A stretch of 64,000 bases of DNA, taken from NCBI RefSeq assembly GCF_030816015.1, contig NZ_JAUSXN010000001.1, positions 5,332,001 to 5,396,000 on the forward strand, written 5' to 3'. Source of the stretch: Pedobacter sp. W3I1. GTDB taxonomy: Bacteria > Bacteroidota > Bacteroidia > Sphingobacteriales > Sphingobacteriaceae. The translations under genes and the position numbers were made by a program. The notes under the pieces were generated by a model. It searched no databases and was not told the origin of the DNA. It was given only the letters and a program-made list of their open reading frames with translations. Positions 28,488-38,381 of this stretch are shown piece by piece; within the stretch, counting starts at the first letter, position 1; every line of letters begins with the position of its first letter.

Positions 28488-29430
28488 ATGATGGTTTTAA
28501 CGCAAGGGTATCGAATTTATCGGATTCAAAGCCCAGGCCAGGAACAGGTGCGGGCCTGGTAATCGCCCCGTTATTGCGTGCACCAAAGCGCATAACCGTC
28601 CATTTACCAGAAGGCGGGGTCCAGTTCAGCGAACCATCTGAGGACATTTTGGAAGTGAGGTCCAAAATTGTTGATTTTTCTATACCCTTACTTTTCCCTA
28701 CCTGCCCCGCAACTGGAGATGGTAAATATGGTATTACCGTTCCAGAACTATAAGGCGCGCGGTAGTAAAGGGCCTTTTCATCAATATCTGCTATTTTGAT
28801 TGTTTGTTCTTCAAAAGGAAAAGCTAACACCGCCACATCTTTATAATAAGCCATCCACTCCTTTTTAAAATCCGCGGGGAGGTTGTCTTCACCGAAAAAT
28901 GGCTTTTTTGGCATCGGTACAGGCAGTATGATCCTGCCTTTATCTGTTGATGAAACCACTACCTGACTGGAAACCAGGTGCTGCATAGATTCCTCGGCTT
29001 TTACCCAGCGGCCACCGCTTCCTGTCCATCCCGGTCCTATGCCTAAAGTGATCTCGATGCCAAGCCGTCTGGCTTCTCTTTCTGCATGTGCAAAAAGACT
29101 GATCCACTGCTTGCTTAAAAAATCTACTTTACCTCGGGGTATGCCCACATTAACTTCCAAAAAAACCAGGTTACCAATACCGGCTTTTTTCATGGATTCG
29201 AGGTCTTTGCTTATCGATTCTTTAGAAAGGTTCCCATCCATAAAATACCAGTATACCCCTGGCTTATAGCTATCCTTTGGAAGGAGGAAGTTAGTCTTCA
29301 TTTCACTTACACGCTCTTTTGGCACACTAATCTGCGATTTTACAACATTGGTCGCAAAAAAGCATAAAATCAGATAAACATATTTATTTCTCAAAAATGC
29401 CATGTTGTTTGAATAGTTGAGCGCTTTCAT
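28468..29430 (-). pseudogene. GH106-type alpha-L-rhamnosidase, N-terminal part before frameshift
   Basis: 320 codons beginning with a signal peptide (RNKYVYLILCFFATNVVKSQ). It contains KPGVYWYFMDGNLSKESISK, DLESMKKAGIG and GIGPGWTGSGGRWVKAEES, the standard N-terminal half of GH106. It reads LGFESDKFDTLALK and then leaves the family sequence. Removing one A from the AAAA run at 28498-28495 would give NHHLDTYVGKLL, which joins to the downstream frame. So a single-base insertion, or an assembly error, splits the enzyme. GH106 removes alpha-L-rhamnose from pectin-type side chains. Confidence 0.82.
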
Positions 29431-29614
29431 TTTCCGGTATATATTATATTTGGTTAAAAATCGGCTTACTCTAAATATAGCACTACTTCATAAAGCAAGC
29501 TGTAAGTAAATCGTTTTATTAACAAATATATCATAATTCACATCAGCTGTTTTTACCGAAATGTATTTTATTTTACGGTATTTGATAAAATTTTGGCTGA
29601 GAGGTAGGAGCAGA

Positions 29615-30163
29615 TTAATCTATTGAACCAGCGAAGATATAGGTGAGCAAACCCGGAACATTTACATGTGTATTTTTAAAATGGCCTGGGGCTAGCTGGA
29701 ATCCCAGTTTTTCGAGCAGTTTCACCGAAGGTGGGTTATCACTGGATGGGAAAGCAACGATTGTTTTAACTCCCATTACCTCAAATGCATACCTGAGTAT
29801 ACAAGTAACGATTTCTACCATTATACCTTTACCCTGAAACTCGGGAAGCAACTCATATCCAATTTCCACCGTCTCCTTCTGGATATCAAAATCCCAGAGG
29901 CAAGCCGCACCTATCATAGCGGTATCACCCTTGTAAGAAGCAACCCAGTATATAGATTCATCTTTATTAATCAGGTTGTTAATTTTATTGATGTATGCAA
30001 TGGCTTCGTCGATATGCAGAAAGGGCGCCTTTCCTGTTAAGGCAGCTACTTCAACATCCGAACGTAATTGATAAATTACCGGCGCATCTTCCAGCGAAAG
30101 TCTGCGAAGGATCAATCTGTCGGTTTCGAGTATTGGAAAGGTGGAAAAATCGAGTTGTTTCAT
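29615..30163 (-). CDS. GNAT N-acetyltransferase, RimJ/RimL type
   Basis: 182 aa. LETDRLILRRLSLEDAPVIY starts the Acetyltransf_3 fold; the acetyl-CoA site reads ELLPEFQGKGIMVEIV, near residue 110, followed by VAFPSSDNPPSVKLLEKLGF. No signal peptide, so cytoplasmic and functionally unrelated to the enzymes around it. It lies inside the PUL on the same strand, separated from the GH2 gene by a terminator. Substrate unknown. Confidence 0.88.
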   Translation of the reverse strand: MKQLDFSTFPILETDRLILRRLSLEDAPVIYQLRSDVEVAALTGKAPFLHIDEAIAYINKINNLINKDESIYWVASYKGDTAMIGAACLWDFDIQKETVEIGYELLPEFQGKGIMVEIVTCILRYAFEVMGVKTIVAFPSSDNPPSVKLLEKLGFQLAPGHFKNTHVNVPGLLTYIFAGSID

Positions 30164-30203
30164 TTGATTAAATAAGCTTAAAGTTATCCAATAATATCAA
30201 AAC

Positions 30204-30241
30204 AAAGAAGCCAGATCATTTAAAAACAATCCAGCTTCTTT
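30204..30241 (-). terminator. Terminator after the GH2 gene
   Basis: On the minus strand AAAGAAGC pairs with GCTTCTTT across a 22-nt loop, followed by GTTTTGATATT. It separates the GH2 gene from the GNAT gene. Confidence 0.55.
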
Positions 30242-30257
30242 ATCCTAGATAATGAGA

Positions 30258-32111
30258 TTATTTCTGCACGGGTATATTTATGTTGTACAGTTTATCATGT
30301 AATGCTTTCATCTGTGTTTCCGAAAACTTAATATCTTTTCTGTCATAGGTCATCAAGCCATTGGTTTCTACTTCTACATCGGTGGTTTGGGTGTATACTC
30401 CGGCAGAAAGTCCTAATGGGATTAATTCTTCTAAACGTTTCATAAACTGAGTGTATTTATTAAACAGATCGGTTTTGTTTTTAAAACTCTGATAACCCCA
30501 GTTATTCTTCTGCTGCCAAACATGTCCATCTATAGGGAGGCCAAGCCCACCAAACTCACCCAACACAAGGGCATAGTCTTTCCCAAAATAATCAGGACTA
30601 GGCATAGCCGGATGTGGATAATTGTGTAGATCGATAATATCGCCTACCGGATGAAAATTCCCTCCACTGGCCGTATTTACCAATCTTGAAGGATCTTTCT
30701 CTTTTGTCCATTTGGCAATTTCTACGGTTTTAAACTGGCCCCAAGCCTCATTAAAAGGTGTCCATACTACGATTGAAGGCACATTGTAAAGTGCATCGAT
30801 AATGGCATTCCATTCTTTTTTATAATATCCTTCAGATTCGGCACTTCTATTTTGATCCGATCCGTGGTCCAATATGCCAGGGCGGTTCTCCCAGCCGTTA
30901 CCCAGGTCGCCACTTGGCATATCCTGCCAAACCAGCATACCTGCTTTATCGCAGTGGTAATACCAACGTGCTGGCTCTACTTTAATATGTTTTCTGATCA
31001 TATTAAAACCCATTTCTTTGGTTTTATCTACATCGAATTTCAAGGCCGCATCTGTTGGTGCGGTGTAAAGTCCATCTGGCCACCAACCCTGATCTAAAGG
31101 ACCATACTGGAAAACAAATTCATTGTTTAACAGCATGCGCTGAATACCGTTCTGATCTTTGCCCATTGAGGTTTTGCGCATGGCAAAATAACTTTTCACC
31201 TCATCTACCTTTTTGTTTTTAGCAATCAGTTCAACTTTTAAATCGTATAAAAACGGATTTTTTGGGTTCCAAAGTTTAGGATTCGCAATTTTTAAACTGA
31301 TTGCGCCACTACCATCAGCGATCTGTTCAGCCACTTTAGTCGTGCCATCCCATGCCGAAACCTTAACCTGATCGCCTGCAGCGGCGCCTGCTAAAAATGG
31401 AGTAACCGCTACCGTTTGCTGATCGATATCTGGTGTTATTTTAATGTGATCGATATGTACTTTATTTACCGCCTCAATCCATACCGTTTGCCAGATGCCG
31501 GTTACAGGGGTATACCAGATGCCTTCTGGTTTTTTCACCTGTTTTCCCCTTGGCTGAGGGCCTTCATCTGTCGGATCCCAAACTTCTACGGTTAAAGTCT
31601 GGCTTCCACCTTTGTTTAAAAATGGGGTAATGTTAAAACTGAAAGGATCGAAACCACCTTCATGTTTACCTACCTCTTTACCGTTGATACTCACGGTACT
31701 TCTCCAATCAACCGCACCGAAATGGAGCATAATTTCTTTGCCTCTCATATGAGCAGGCACAGTAAAGCTGGTTTTGTACCAAAGCAGACTATCTTTGCCA
31801 ACTGTTTTACCAACACCTGAAAGTGAAGATTCTACTGCAAAGGGAACCAGGATTTTGCCCTGATTAATTGGGGGGCGTTGTGATTTTTCGGAGATGGCAT
31901 AATCCCAAAGTCCGTTCAGGTTTTTCCAGTTACCGCTACGCTCTAATTGCGGGCGGGGATATTCCGGCAAAACATTTTTAGGATTAACTTCCTGTGCCCA
32001 TGGTGAAGAGATTTTCCCTTTTACCATCGACCACGATTTGTCTTGCTGCTGCGCAGAAAGGGAAAGCGAGAGCCCTAGCAGCGAGAAAAGGATGGATACT
32101 TTTTTGTTCAT
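30258..32111 (-). CDS. GH2 family glycosidase (beta-galactosidase-like)
   Basis: 617 aa from the ATG at 32111, which precedes a signal peptide (MNKKVSILFSLLGLSLSLSA); the frame is open further upstream but runs into a palindromic repeat. Sugar-binding jelly roll (about residues 60-210: NLNGLWDYAI, WYKTSFTVPA, VSINGKEVGKHEGGFDPF), immunoglobulin-like domain, and TIM barrel with acid/base Glu in VVWTPFNEAWG and nucleophile Glu in VLGEFGG. The usual family has about 800-1000 residues; this is the compact type. Specificity may be beta-galactosidase, glucuronidase or another GH2 activity. Confidence 0.9.
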   Translation of the reverse strand: MNKKVSILFSLLGLSLSLSAQQQDKSWSMVKGKISSPWAQEVNPKNVLPEYPRPQLERSGNWKNLNGLWDYAISEKSQRPPINQGKILVPFAVESSLSGVGKTVGKDSLLWYKTSFTVPAHMRGKEIMLHFGAVDWRSTVSINGKEVGKHEGGFDPFSFNITPFLNKGGSQTLTVEVWDPTDEGPQPRGKQVKKPEGIWYTPVTGIWQTVWIEAVNKVHIDHIKITPDIDQQTVAVTPFLAGAAAGDQVKVSAWDGTTKVAEQIADGSGAISLKIANPKLWNPKNPFLYDLKVELIAKNKKVDEVKSYFAMRKTSMGKDQNGIQRMLLNNEFVFQYGPLDQGWWPDGLYTAPTDAALKFDVDKTKEMGFNMIRKHIKVEPARWYYHCDKAGMLVWQDMPSGDLGNGWENRPGILDHGSDQNRSAESEGYYKKEWNAIIDALYNVPSIVVWTPFNEAWGQFKTVEIAKWTKEKDPSRLVNTASGGNFHPVGDIIDLHNYPHPAMPSPDYFGKDYALVLGEFGGLGLPIDGHVWQQKNNWGYQSFKNKTDLFNKYTQFMKRLEELIPLGLSAGVYTQTTDVEVETNGLMTYDRKDIKFSETQMKALHDKLYNINIPVQK

Positions 32112-32174
32112 TGGTTTAAATTTGTGTGTTAAAGTTAGGGTTTCGCCTAACGCTATTAAGTTAAGTACTTCTAG

Positions 32175-32250
32175 TGTCAGTCTGAGCTTGTCGAAGACCG
32201 TCACTATAGAAAAACAAAAAGGATTGTCCTTCGACAAGCTCAGGATGACA
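32175..32250. repeat. Dispersed palindromic repeat (GCTTGTCGAAG type)
   Basis: TGTCAGTCTGAGCTTGTCGA on the left is answered by TCGACAAGCTCAGGATGACA on the right, making a long hairpin between the GH2 and GH5-like genes. It is one of the dispersed intergenic palindromes of this genome and could affect read-through. Confidence 0.75.
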
Positions 32251-32309
32251 TCTTTTTTGTTTTTCTACTACTACTTTGATTACATTGAGGCTCGCAACCA
32301 GAATATGAT

Positions 32310-33389
32310 TTATTTGTTATTGAGTTTTTTAATCAGGTTAACTTCATCCAGGCGGTACGGGGTGCCATCGGGCTGAAAGATTTCGTGGAACCACTCAATC
32401 GGATCAGAGCCATCAGCAAGTGGCGTATCCCAGGCATATTTAGTATTGGTTTTACCTGCAGCAAAACCCCAGTTTATAGCGCCAACATTCTCATTTTTTA
32501 GCATTGGCAAAATGTTAGCAAAACGACTGTTGCGCGATCGGGCCATGTATTCGGTACAGATCAATGGCCGGCCGCTGGCTTTTAACAGATCGATGGTTCT
32601 TTGGTGCCAATCTGGTGCCTCATAGTTATGGTAGGTTACAATATCTGAGTTAGCCAGCTGTATTTCGTTAAGCTTTTCGAAACCCCAGCTCCACAATCCG
32701 ATCGAAATGGGCTGATCGGGATTAACCGACCTTGTCCAGCCAATGGTTTTGGTTAACAAGGGTATCGTGGCCTCTAACTTTCCGCTATTTCCAGGTTCAT
32801 TGTACAAATCCCAAAGTAAAATTCTTTTATCGTGCGCAAAATGGGTAAGTACGTCTTTTACATATTTTTCGAGTTCAGGAAAATTTGCTTCTTCTTTAAA
32901 AGCAGGATCACCAGGATCTTGCAGCCAGCCAGAATTGTGAATACCGGTTTTTGGTTCAGGCTGTTTGCCAATGGCCGAAGTTTTATTCCAGCAATCGTCG
33001 AAAAAAACAAACATCGGTTTAATACCATGTTTTTGGGTAATGGTTAAAAATTGATCCATTCTCTTTTTAAAACCTTCGGGATCCTGGCTCCAGGCTTTAC
33101 TGAACAAGAATACGCGCAGCGTGTTAAAACCAATTCCTTCGGCCCAACCCAGCTCTTTATCAATCAGATCGGGTGAGAAGGTGTCGGCCTGCCACATTTC
33201 CAGCTGGTTAATGGCATTGGAAGGAATGTAGTTTGCACCTGTTAACCATTTATGTTCTTTGTACCAGGCATTGGCTTTTTCTACTGTCCAAACCTTTGCT
33301 GGCTCGGTACTTTTTTTTGTTTTTTGCGCAAAGCCCATGCTGATGTTAAAGCTCAGTACAGCAAGAAGCGCGTAGTTTTTTAAATTCAT
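32310..33389 (-). CDS. GH5-like (clan GH-A) glycosidase
   Basis: 359 aa with signal peptide (SFNISMGFAQK). TIM-barrel enzyme of the cellulase type: WLTGANYIPSNAINQLEMW, LGWAEGIGFNTLRVFLFS, acid/base Glu in LWDLYNEPGN (about residue 198) and nucleophile Glu in LICTEYMAR (about 281). Relatives are commonly labelled 1,4-beta-xylanase or cellulase-family hydrolase. It stands 16 bases after the upstream GH43 gene and is part of the same operon. True substrate unknown. Confidence 0.85.
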   Translation of the reverse strand: MNLKNYALLAVLSFNISMGFAQKTKKSTEPAKVWTVEKANAWYKEHKWLTGANYIPSNAINQLEMWQADTFSPDLIDKELGWAEGIGFNTLRVFLFSKAWSQDPEGFKKRMDQFLTITQKHGIKPMFVFFDDCWNKTSAIGKQPEPKTGIHNSGWLQDPGDPAFKEEANFPELEKYVKDVLTHFAHDKRILLWDLYNEPGNSGKLEATIPLLTKTIGWTRSVNPDQPISIGLWSWGFEKLNEIQLANSDIVTYHNYEAPDWHQRTIDLLKASGRPLICTEYMARSRNSRFANILPMLKNENVGAINWGFAAGKTNTKYAWDTPLADGSDPIEWFHEIFQPDGTPYRLDEVNLIKKLNNK

Positions 33390-33405
33390 ATCGGTATTTA
33401 TCTGA

Positions 33406-34446
33406 TTATTTTTTATTGTGGTTTGATGGTGATGCCAAGCTCAATCCTGCTTTTACCGGAGTTCCAAAATTTGGTGTACCATCGGTATTCCAGTTGAACT
33501 TTTGGGCCCGGGGAGAGCGGAAACCTCCGCAGCCCTGGCCCGGTTTATCATTGGCGTGATATAGGATCCAGTCTTCTTTTCCATCCGGCGATTTAAAAAA
33601 TGAGTTATGGCCAGGCGCATAAACGTCGTCTTTTAGCGACTGCTGAAAAACAGGTTGATCAGATTTTGTCCAGGACGCAGGGTCGAGCAGATTGCTTTTA
33701 GCCGAAGCGGAAAGCATCCCCAGGGCATAAAAATCTGTCCAACAGCCACTGGCTGAATAAATGACAAATATTTTATCACCGTGCGGCAAAAACTGAGGCC
33801 CTTCGTTTACATCCACGTGCGCTCCCCCACCAAGATCCCCGATTTTTTCCCAGCTAAATTTAGGAGTAGAAATCTTTACCCGTTTACCCTCTACTGTCCA
33901 TGGGTTTTTAAGCCTGGCGAGGAAAATTTCCTGTCTGCCGTTTTCATCTCCTTCCCATCCAGACCAAATCATATACAACTGACCTTTAAAATCGATTACA
34001 TCGCCATCAATGGCCCATTTATCGGCCGGATCGGTAATTTTGCCTTTAAATACCCACTCACCTTTCATGGGGTCGGCAGAAGCATTTTCTAAAACATACA
34101 TGCGGTGGTTTTCGTTTCTCCCATCATCTGCAGCAAAGTAAGCGTACCATTTACCTCTTAAAAACATCACCTCTGGCGCCCAGATTTCTTTACTGTACAT
34201 GGTTCCTGCAGGTGCGCGCCAAATGGTTTTCCGCTCTGCATCTTTTAAACCATCAAGGGTTTTGGTTTTCCAAAGATCTACCCGGTTTCCCGTGGTATGG
34301 GTATAATAGTAATAACCATCTTTATAATAACTATAAGGATCGGCGCCTGAAGGTAATAAAGGATTGGTAAATGTTTGTGCATACAATCCTCCTGCAAACA
34401 GTAGGTATAATAAGGTAAGTAGGTATTTTATCTGCAGTTTATTCAT
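33406..34446 (-). CDS. GH43 family glycosidase
   Basis: 346 aa, signal peptide (LLFAGGLYAQ). Single five-bladed propeller: base Asp in SGADPYSYYKDGYYYY, pKa-tuning Asp in WAIDGDVIDF, acid Glu in VDVNEGPQFLP. FWAP-like element appears as EIWAPEVMFLRGKWYAYFAA. Family members with this layout are extracellular or periplasmic arabinosidases/xylosidases. Organised head-to-tail with the GH5-like gene. It differs clearly from the other two GH43 enzymes here, so different linkages are probable. Confidence 0.9.
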   Translation of the reverse strand: MNKLQIKYLLTLLYLLFAGGLYAQTFTNPLLPSGADPYSYYKDGYYYYTHTTGNRVDLWKTKTLDGLKDAERKTIWRAPAGTMYSKEIWAPEVMFLRGKWYAYFAADDGRNENHRMYVLENASADPMKGEWVFKGKITDPADKWAIDGDVIDFKGQLYMIWSGWEGDENGRQEIFLARLKNPWTVEGKRVKISTPKFSWEKIGDLGGGAHVDVNEGPQFLPHGDKIFVIYSASGCWTDFYALGMLSASAKSNLLDPASWTKSDQPVFQQSLKDDVYAPGHNSFFKSPDGKEDWILYHANDKPGQGCGGFRSPRAQKFNWNTDGTPNFGTPVKAGLSLASPSNHNKK

Positions 34447-34568
34447 TTATAAAGTTTTACATCATTTGGTATCCCTTAAATTATTGTATTCCCCAATCTT
34501 TAAAAAAAGCGATTTCTTTTCTTAAACCGGCCTATTTTTGTTTCAATATTTCTACAAAAGCAATCAAT

Positions 34569-35552
34569 TTAATCCTTGAATGTTTTTGCTGCACTTTGCA
34601 TTAAAAACCGAAAGCTCTCCGCATTGATCTGCATCTGATAGGTTCCGTTTTTATCCTTTACAAAACCGGCTTTTATAATGGCAGTAGCCCTTGGCGATAC
34701 TTTGTGGTTATTGTAATGGGTATGAAACACATATTGCAGCTGGCCGCTTTTATCGGTAAAAAAATCTCCATGTCCCGTTCCGTTTATTTGCAAGATCTTT
34801 TTGCTGATGATAGGATTGCCTGCATATTTTAACCATGGCCCGGTAGGTGAGCTTGAAGTGGCATAACCCACTGCGTAATCGGGATTCCTGAAATCATTTG
34901 CCGAATAAAAAAGATAGTAAAGATTTTCCTTTTTGATTACCGTTGGTCCTTCGGTTACCGGCCAATCGGTTTTCGCCGTATTTTCCCAGGTTTCTGTTCC
35001 TGCTAAACAAGCACTTGTTGTCTCCGGGATTACATCCGAAAAATCATCTTTTAGTTCTGCTACAAAAATCCGGTTGCCACGGTCAAGCTTCACATGATAG
35101 AGATAATTTTTCCCATCGGTATCGGTAAATACAAATGGATCGATCTGTTTCCCTATACCTGATATTGCTTTTAATTCTTCCTGTACAAAAGGGCCTGTCG
35201 GACTATTACTGTGTGCAATAGCAATCTGTTCATCAGCGGTATAGGCCATAAAATAGGTTTTACCTCTTTTAAATACCTGTGGGGCCCAAAAACCCTTGCT
35301 TCCGAAGGCACCGCCCTTTTTTAATGCAAAGCCCTTATTTTTTCCAACGGGTTTAATCCAGTTTTTAAGATCATTTGAGGAATAAACCAGAAAACCTTCA
35401 TCGCTGCTGGTACCATATAAATAGTATACGCCTTTATCTAAAAAAATGGTTGGATCGGCCAGGTAAATAGTGTCGTTTAGTTGCTTGGCAAACACTTTTT
35501 CACCAATATAAAATATGGAAAAGCATAAAAACAAGGCGAAAAGATATTTCAT
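34569..35552 (-). CDS. GH43 family glycosidase
   Basis: 327 aa, signal peptide (LFLCFSIFYIGEKVFA). The catalytic residues appear as Asp in LADPTIFLDKGVYYLYGTS, Asp in QIDPFVFTDTDGKNYLYH and Glu in PVTEGPTVIKKENLYYLFYS. GFWAPQVFKRGKTYFMAY is the second-blade signature. Short single-domain form. First enzyme gene after the SusC-SusD-DUF3823 set, although a palindromic element lies in between. Probably an arabinofuranosidase, arabinanase-like or galactosidase, undecided. Confidence 0.9.
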   Translation of the reverse strand: MKYLFALFLCFSIFYIGEKVFAKQLNDTIYLADPTIFLDKGVYYLYGTSSDEGFLVYSSNDLKNWIKPVGKNKGFALKKGGAFGSKGFWAPQVFKRGKTYFMAYTADEQIAIAHSNSPTGPFVQEELKAISGIGKQIDPFVFTDTDGKNYLYHVKLDRGNRIFVAELKDDFSDVIPETTSACLAGTETWENTAKTDWPVTEGPTVIKKENLYYLFYSANDFRNPDYAVGYATSSSPTGPWLKYAGNPIISKKILQINGTGHGDFFTDKSGQLQYVFHTHYNNHKVSPRATAIIKAGFVKDKNGTYQMQINAESFRFLMQSAAKTFKD

Positions 35553-35607
35553 TTAATAATGATTTACTAAAGGTAAGGTATTGATTATTAATAATACTTC
35601 GATTGAT

Positions 35608-35696
35608 CGTCATTCCCAACCTGATTGGGAATCTTAATGCTTAATGATTAGATTGGTTACATGCGCATTAAGATTCCCGCCTGCGCGGGAATGACG
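35608..35696. repeat. Dispersed palindromic repeat (GTCATTCCC type)
   Basis: CGTCATTCCCAACCTGATTG and GATTCCCGCCTGCGCGGGAA, with ATGACG at the end, form an imperfect palindrome with TTAATGC/GCATTAA inside. The same element recurs at 62470-62541. It lies between the DUF3823 and GH43 genes and may attenuate transcription into the enzyme genes. Confidence 0.75.
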
Positions 35697-35741
35697 GTAC
35701 GATCGGAATAAATACAGTTTTAACTTTTCAAGCACCTGCTT

Positions 35742-36443
35742 TTAAAAATTTATTTTAGTTACAGGCGTAAAAATCAGGTCGTCTACGCCTGCAATTTTAA
35801 CCCCTATCCTGGCAAAAACATAATTTTGCGCAGGTACAATTGCAGGGATATTTACACTCATGTTTAAGTTATTCAGGTCGGCAAGAGCTGCTCCGGTAAG
35901 CTGTTGTATCGCAATATTATTGCCTCCATCAACAAACTGCGTTTTATTGATATACAGTGATACACTTTCTATATCCTTTGCATTGCCATCAGTGATAATT
36001 TTTTCCAGTTTACAGAATCCGTTCACTTTTCCAGCAGCGGCTGTTAAGCTGGCACCGTGGATCATGTAATAAGGCACTACTTCAATATCCATCACCTTGC
36101 TACCACTAATATTTACCGCTAGGGTATCTTGTTTACCTGCCGCGTTCTTTTTCCATAAAAACGGGCCCTGGTTTGGGGAGAAAACCAATTTATAGTTGCC
36201 ATCAAATAACTTAGCTGAATAATTTCCATCCTGACTTACATTTACGTTTAGTGCAGAGTAGTTACCAAAGCCTGACTGCCAAAGTTCGAAATTTACCTGG
36301 CCTTGCTGAACATTGATTGCTTCGCCCTTATATACGATCCTTCCGGTAAAATCGGCTGCAGGTGCCTCGTAATTATCCTTTTTACAAGAGGAGAAAAACA
36401 CGGCTATAATTGCCCCTATGATGAAATAAAATCTATTTTTCAT
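35742..36443 (-). CDS. DUF3823 lipoprotein of the SusCD operon
   Basis: 233 aa, lipobox FFSSC (Cys20) followed by KKDNYEAP. DUF3823 proteins have an N-terminal transthyretin-like beta domain (FTGRIVYKGEAINVQQGQVN, FELWQSGFGNYS) and usually occupy the position directly after SusD. It begins 14 bases after the SusD stop. The likely role is a surface glycan-binding protein, comparable in position to SusE. Direct binding evidence cannot be read from sequence. Confidence 0.85.
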   Translation of the reverse strand: MKNRFYFIIGAIIAVFFSSCKKDNYEAPAADFTGRIVYKGEAINVQQGQVNFELWQSGFGNYSALNVNVSQDGNYSAKLFDGNYKLVFSPNQGPFLWKKNAAGKQDTLAVNISGSKVMDIEVVPYYMIHGASLTAAAGKVNGFCKLEKIITDGNAKDIESVSLYINKTQFVDGGNNIAIQQLTGAALADLNNLNMSVNIPAIVPAQNYVFARIGVKIAGVDDLIFTPVTKINF

Positions 36444-36457
36444 ATCTATATAATTGA

Positions 36458-38380
36458 TTATTGATTAGGGTTTCTGATAATTTTCGGGTTGCCATTAAGC
36501 ACATCCTGTCCGATTGAAGAGTAGTAATTGCCAATACGGAAACGATGTGCGGCAGTAACACGACTGGGTTTAATCACCTTAAAAATATACTTTAAATGGT
36601 TTGCATTACCCGGGTTATAGTATTTATATGGCCACAAACCAAACACTTGTGTACTGGTGCGCGTTGCGCTTCCGATATTGCTGGCATTGGTAAAATCAGC
36701 AGCCGACATATTGTTGCCATTCCATACTTTATCGGCCAGTCTCCAACGTTTCATATCCCAAAGCTGATGGCCTTCAAAAGCAAATTCTACTTTCCGTTCA
36801 TGTACGATACGGTCGAAAGTGATCTGCGCAGGTGTTAAGGCTGTGGTTAAACCGGCACGGTCTCTTACCGGTTTGATGTAATTGGCTGCTGTAGCTGCAT
36901 CACCGAGTTCAAAAGCGGCTTCGGCAGCATTCAATAATACTTCAGCATAACGGTAGCGAATCCACCATACATCGCTCCGGGTACCAATCTGGCCTGAACC
37001 TGTTGCCGGATCTAAATATTTGCGGACATAAAACCCCGATTGTGCACTGAATTCAAGTCCATCAACCGGACCATCGCCACCCACTACCTGCACCGAACCT
37101 GGGTTACCGGGAAGTACATTAGTTTTAGTCTGCGCAAAATTATCTCCGGTTACAATTGTACCGTTAGCCAATTGGTAGCCAGCCCAGATATCAACTGTTT
37201 TACCTTTAAACTGTGTTCCGGGAAGGATTACCGTGCCTGCCAAACGCGCATCTCGATCTGCAAAAATATCGGTAACATTGGTATAATAGACCGGATTGCC
37301 ACTGCCATCAACAGAGGCAAGAGAAGCATAGGTATTGTCTAGTTTTTCGAAAGACTGAACCAGATTTAACGAAGGGTTTAACCTTCCACCCTGTGCTTCC
37401 TCGGCAGAAGAGCGGGGTTGGTTATCGATTGTAAAACCATGTACTTCATTGGTTTTCAATTTAAAATCTTTGGCAAATATTACCTCCGGATTGCTGCCTT
37501 TATCAGTAAAAAGGGCTGCAAAATTATCAGATAGGTTTGGGTTCTTTTTGTAAAGCGAATATTTACCGCCATCGATAATTTCTTTTGCCGCTTTTAAGGC
37601 TTTGGTAAAATAATCATTGGCCATTGCTGCAGGAATGCCAACCTCTCCTCCTGGAAGGGTTAATTGGGCATTGCTATATTTTGCAATAGAACCGGCATAA
37701 AGCGCAGCTCTCGATTCCATAGCCAGGGCCGCAGCTTTTGTAGCCCTGCTCTGTATGGTTGCATTATCAGGAAGTATAGTTTTTATCGCTTCCGATTCAG
37801 CAATCACAAAATCATAAATTTCTGATTCCTTTGCCCTTGGATATTGCAGGTAACTTGGATCTCCGCTATAATCGTACGCCAGGGGAACAGTAATCAGAGG
37901 AACACCGCCCATTCTTTTTACCATCTCGAAATATACACCAGCCCTGATAAAACGTGCCTCAGCTAAAAAACGGTCACGGTCTTCGGCTTTTAAAGCAGTA
38001 GCTTCCTGCCCACGTTTAATAAACAGATTCAGGTCGTTTATCAGTCTATAAACACCTATATCCCAATATCTCCAGGCATCATATCCATATTCTAAATTCT
38101 GGTGGCGAAAATAATCTCCACTTGCCGAGGCAAAACCTTCATCAAAATCGGCAAATAACCACCACGATTCGACGCGCTGAAAATCAGGGAAACGATCATA
38201 CAGATCACCAACCACAGTAAGCACCAGGTTAGGGTCTTTCCAAACCGCATCAATGGGTAAGGTACTGGTGGGTTGTTTATCTAAAAACTCAGAATCTTTT
38301 TTACATGACTGCGCAAAACTTAAACATGCAATGGCAGCAAATGCGTATATATATTTTTTCATTTGATTAGTCTTTTTCAT
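36458..38380 (-). CDS. SusD/RagB-family outer-membrane lipoprotein
   Basis: 640 aa from the ATG at 38380, one base after the SusC stop codon; a second ATG at 38362 is equally possible and gives the more usual leader MKKYIYAFAAIACLSFAQSC. Lipobox AQSC, then KKDSEFLDKQPTSTLP. TPR-like helices (RFLAEARFIRAGVYFEMVKR, GGVPLIT) and the C-terminal SusD part (RYAEVLLNAAEAAFELGD, ERKVEFAFEGHQLWDMKRW) are complete. It forms the lid over the SusC channel and captures oligosaccharides. Confidence 0.95.
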   Translation of the reverse strand: MKKTNQMKKYIYAFAAIACLSFAQSCKKDSEFLDKQPTSTLPIDAVWKDPNLVLTVVGDLYDRFPDFQRVESWWLFADFDEGFASASGDYFRHQNLEYGYDAWRYWDIGVYRLINDLNLFIKRGQEATALKAEDRDRFLAEARFIRAGVYFEMVKRMGGVPLITVPLAYDYSGDPSYLQYPRAKESEIYDFVIAESEAIKTILPDNATIQSRATKAAALAMESRAALYAGSIAKYSNAQLTLPGGEVGIPAAMANDYFTKALKAAKEIIDGGKYSLYKKNPNLSDNFAALFTDKGSNPEVIFAKDFKLKTNEVHGFTIDNQPRSSAEEAQGGRLNPSLNLVQSFEKLDNTYASLASVDGSGNPVYYTNVTDIFADRDARLAGTVILPGTQFKGKTVDIWAGYQLANGTIVTGDNFAQTKTNVLPGNPGSVQVVGGDGPVDGLEFSAQSGFYVRKYLDPATGSGQIGTRSDVWWIRYRYAEVLLNAAEAAFELGDAATAANYIKPVRDRAGLTTALTPAQITFDRIVHERKVEFAFEGHQLWDMKRWRLADKVWNGNNMSAADFTNASNIGSATRTSTQVFGLWPYKYYNPGNANHLKYIFKVIKPSRVTAAHRFRIGNYYSSIGQDVLNGNPKIIRNPNQ

Positions 38381-38381
38381 G

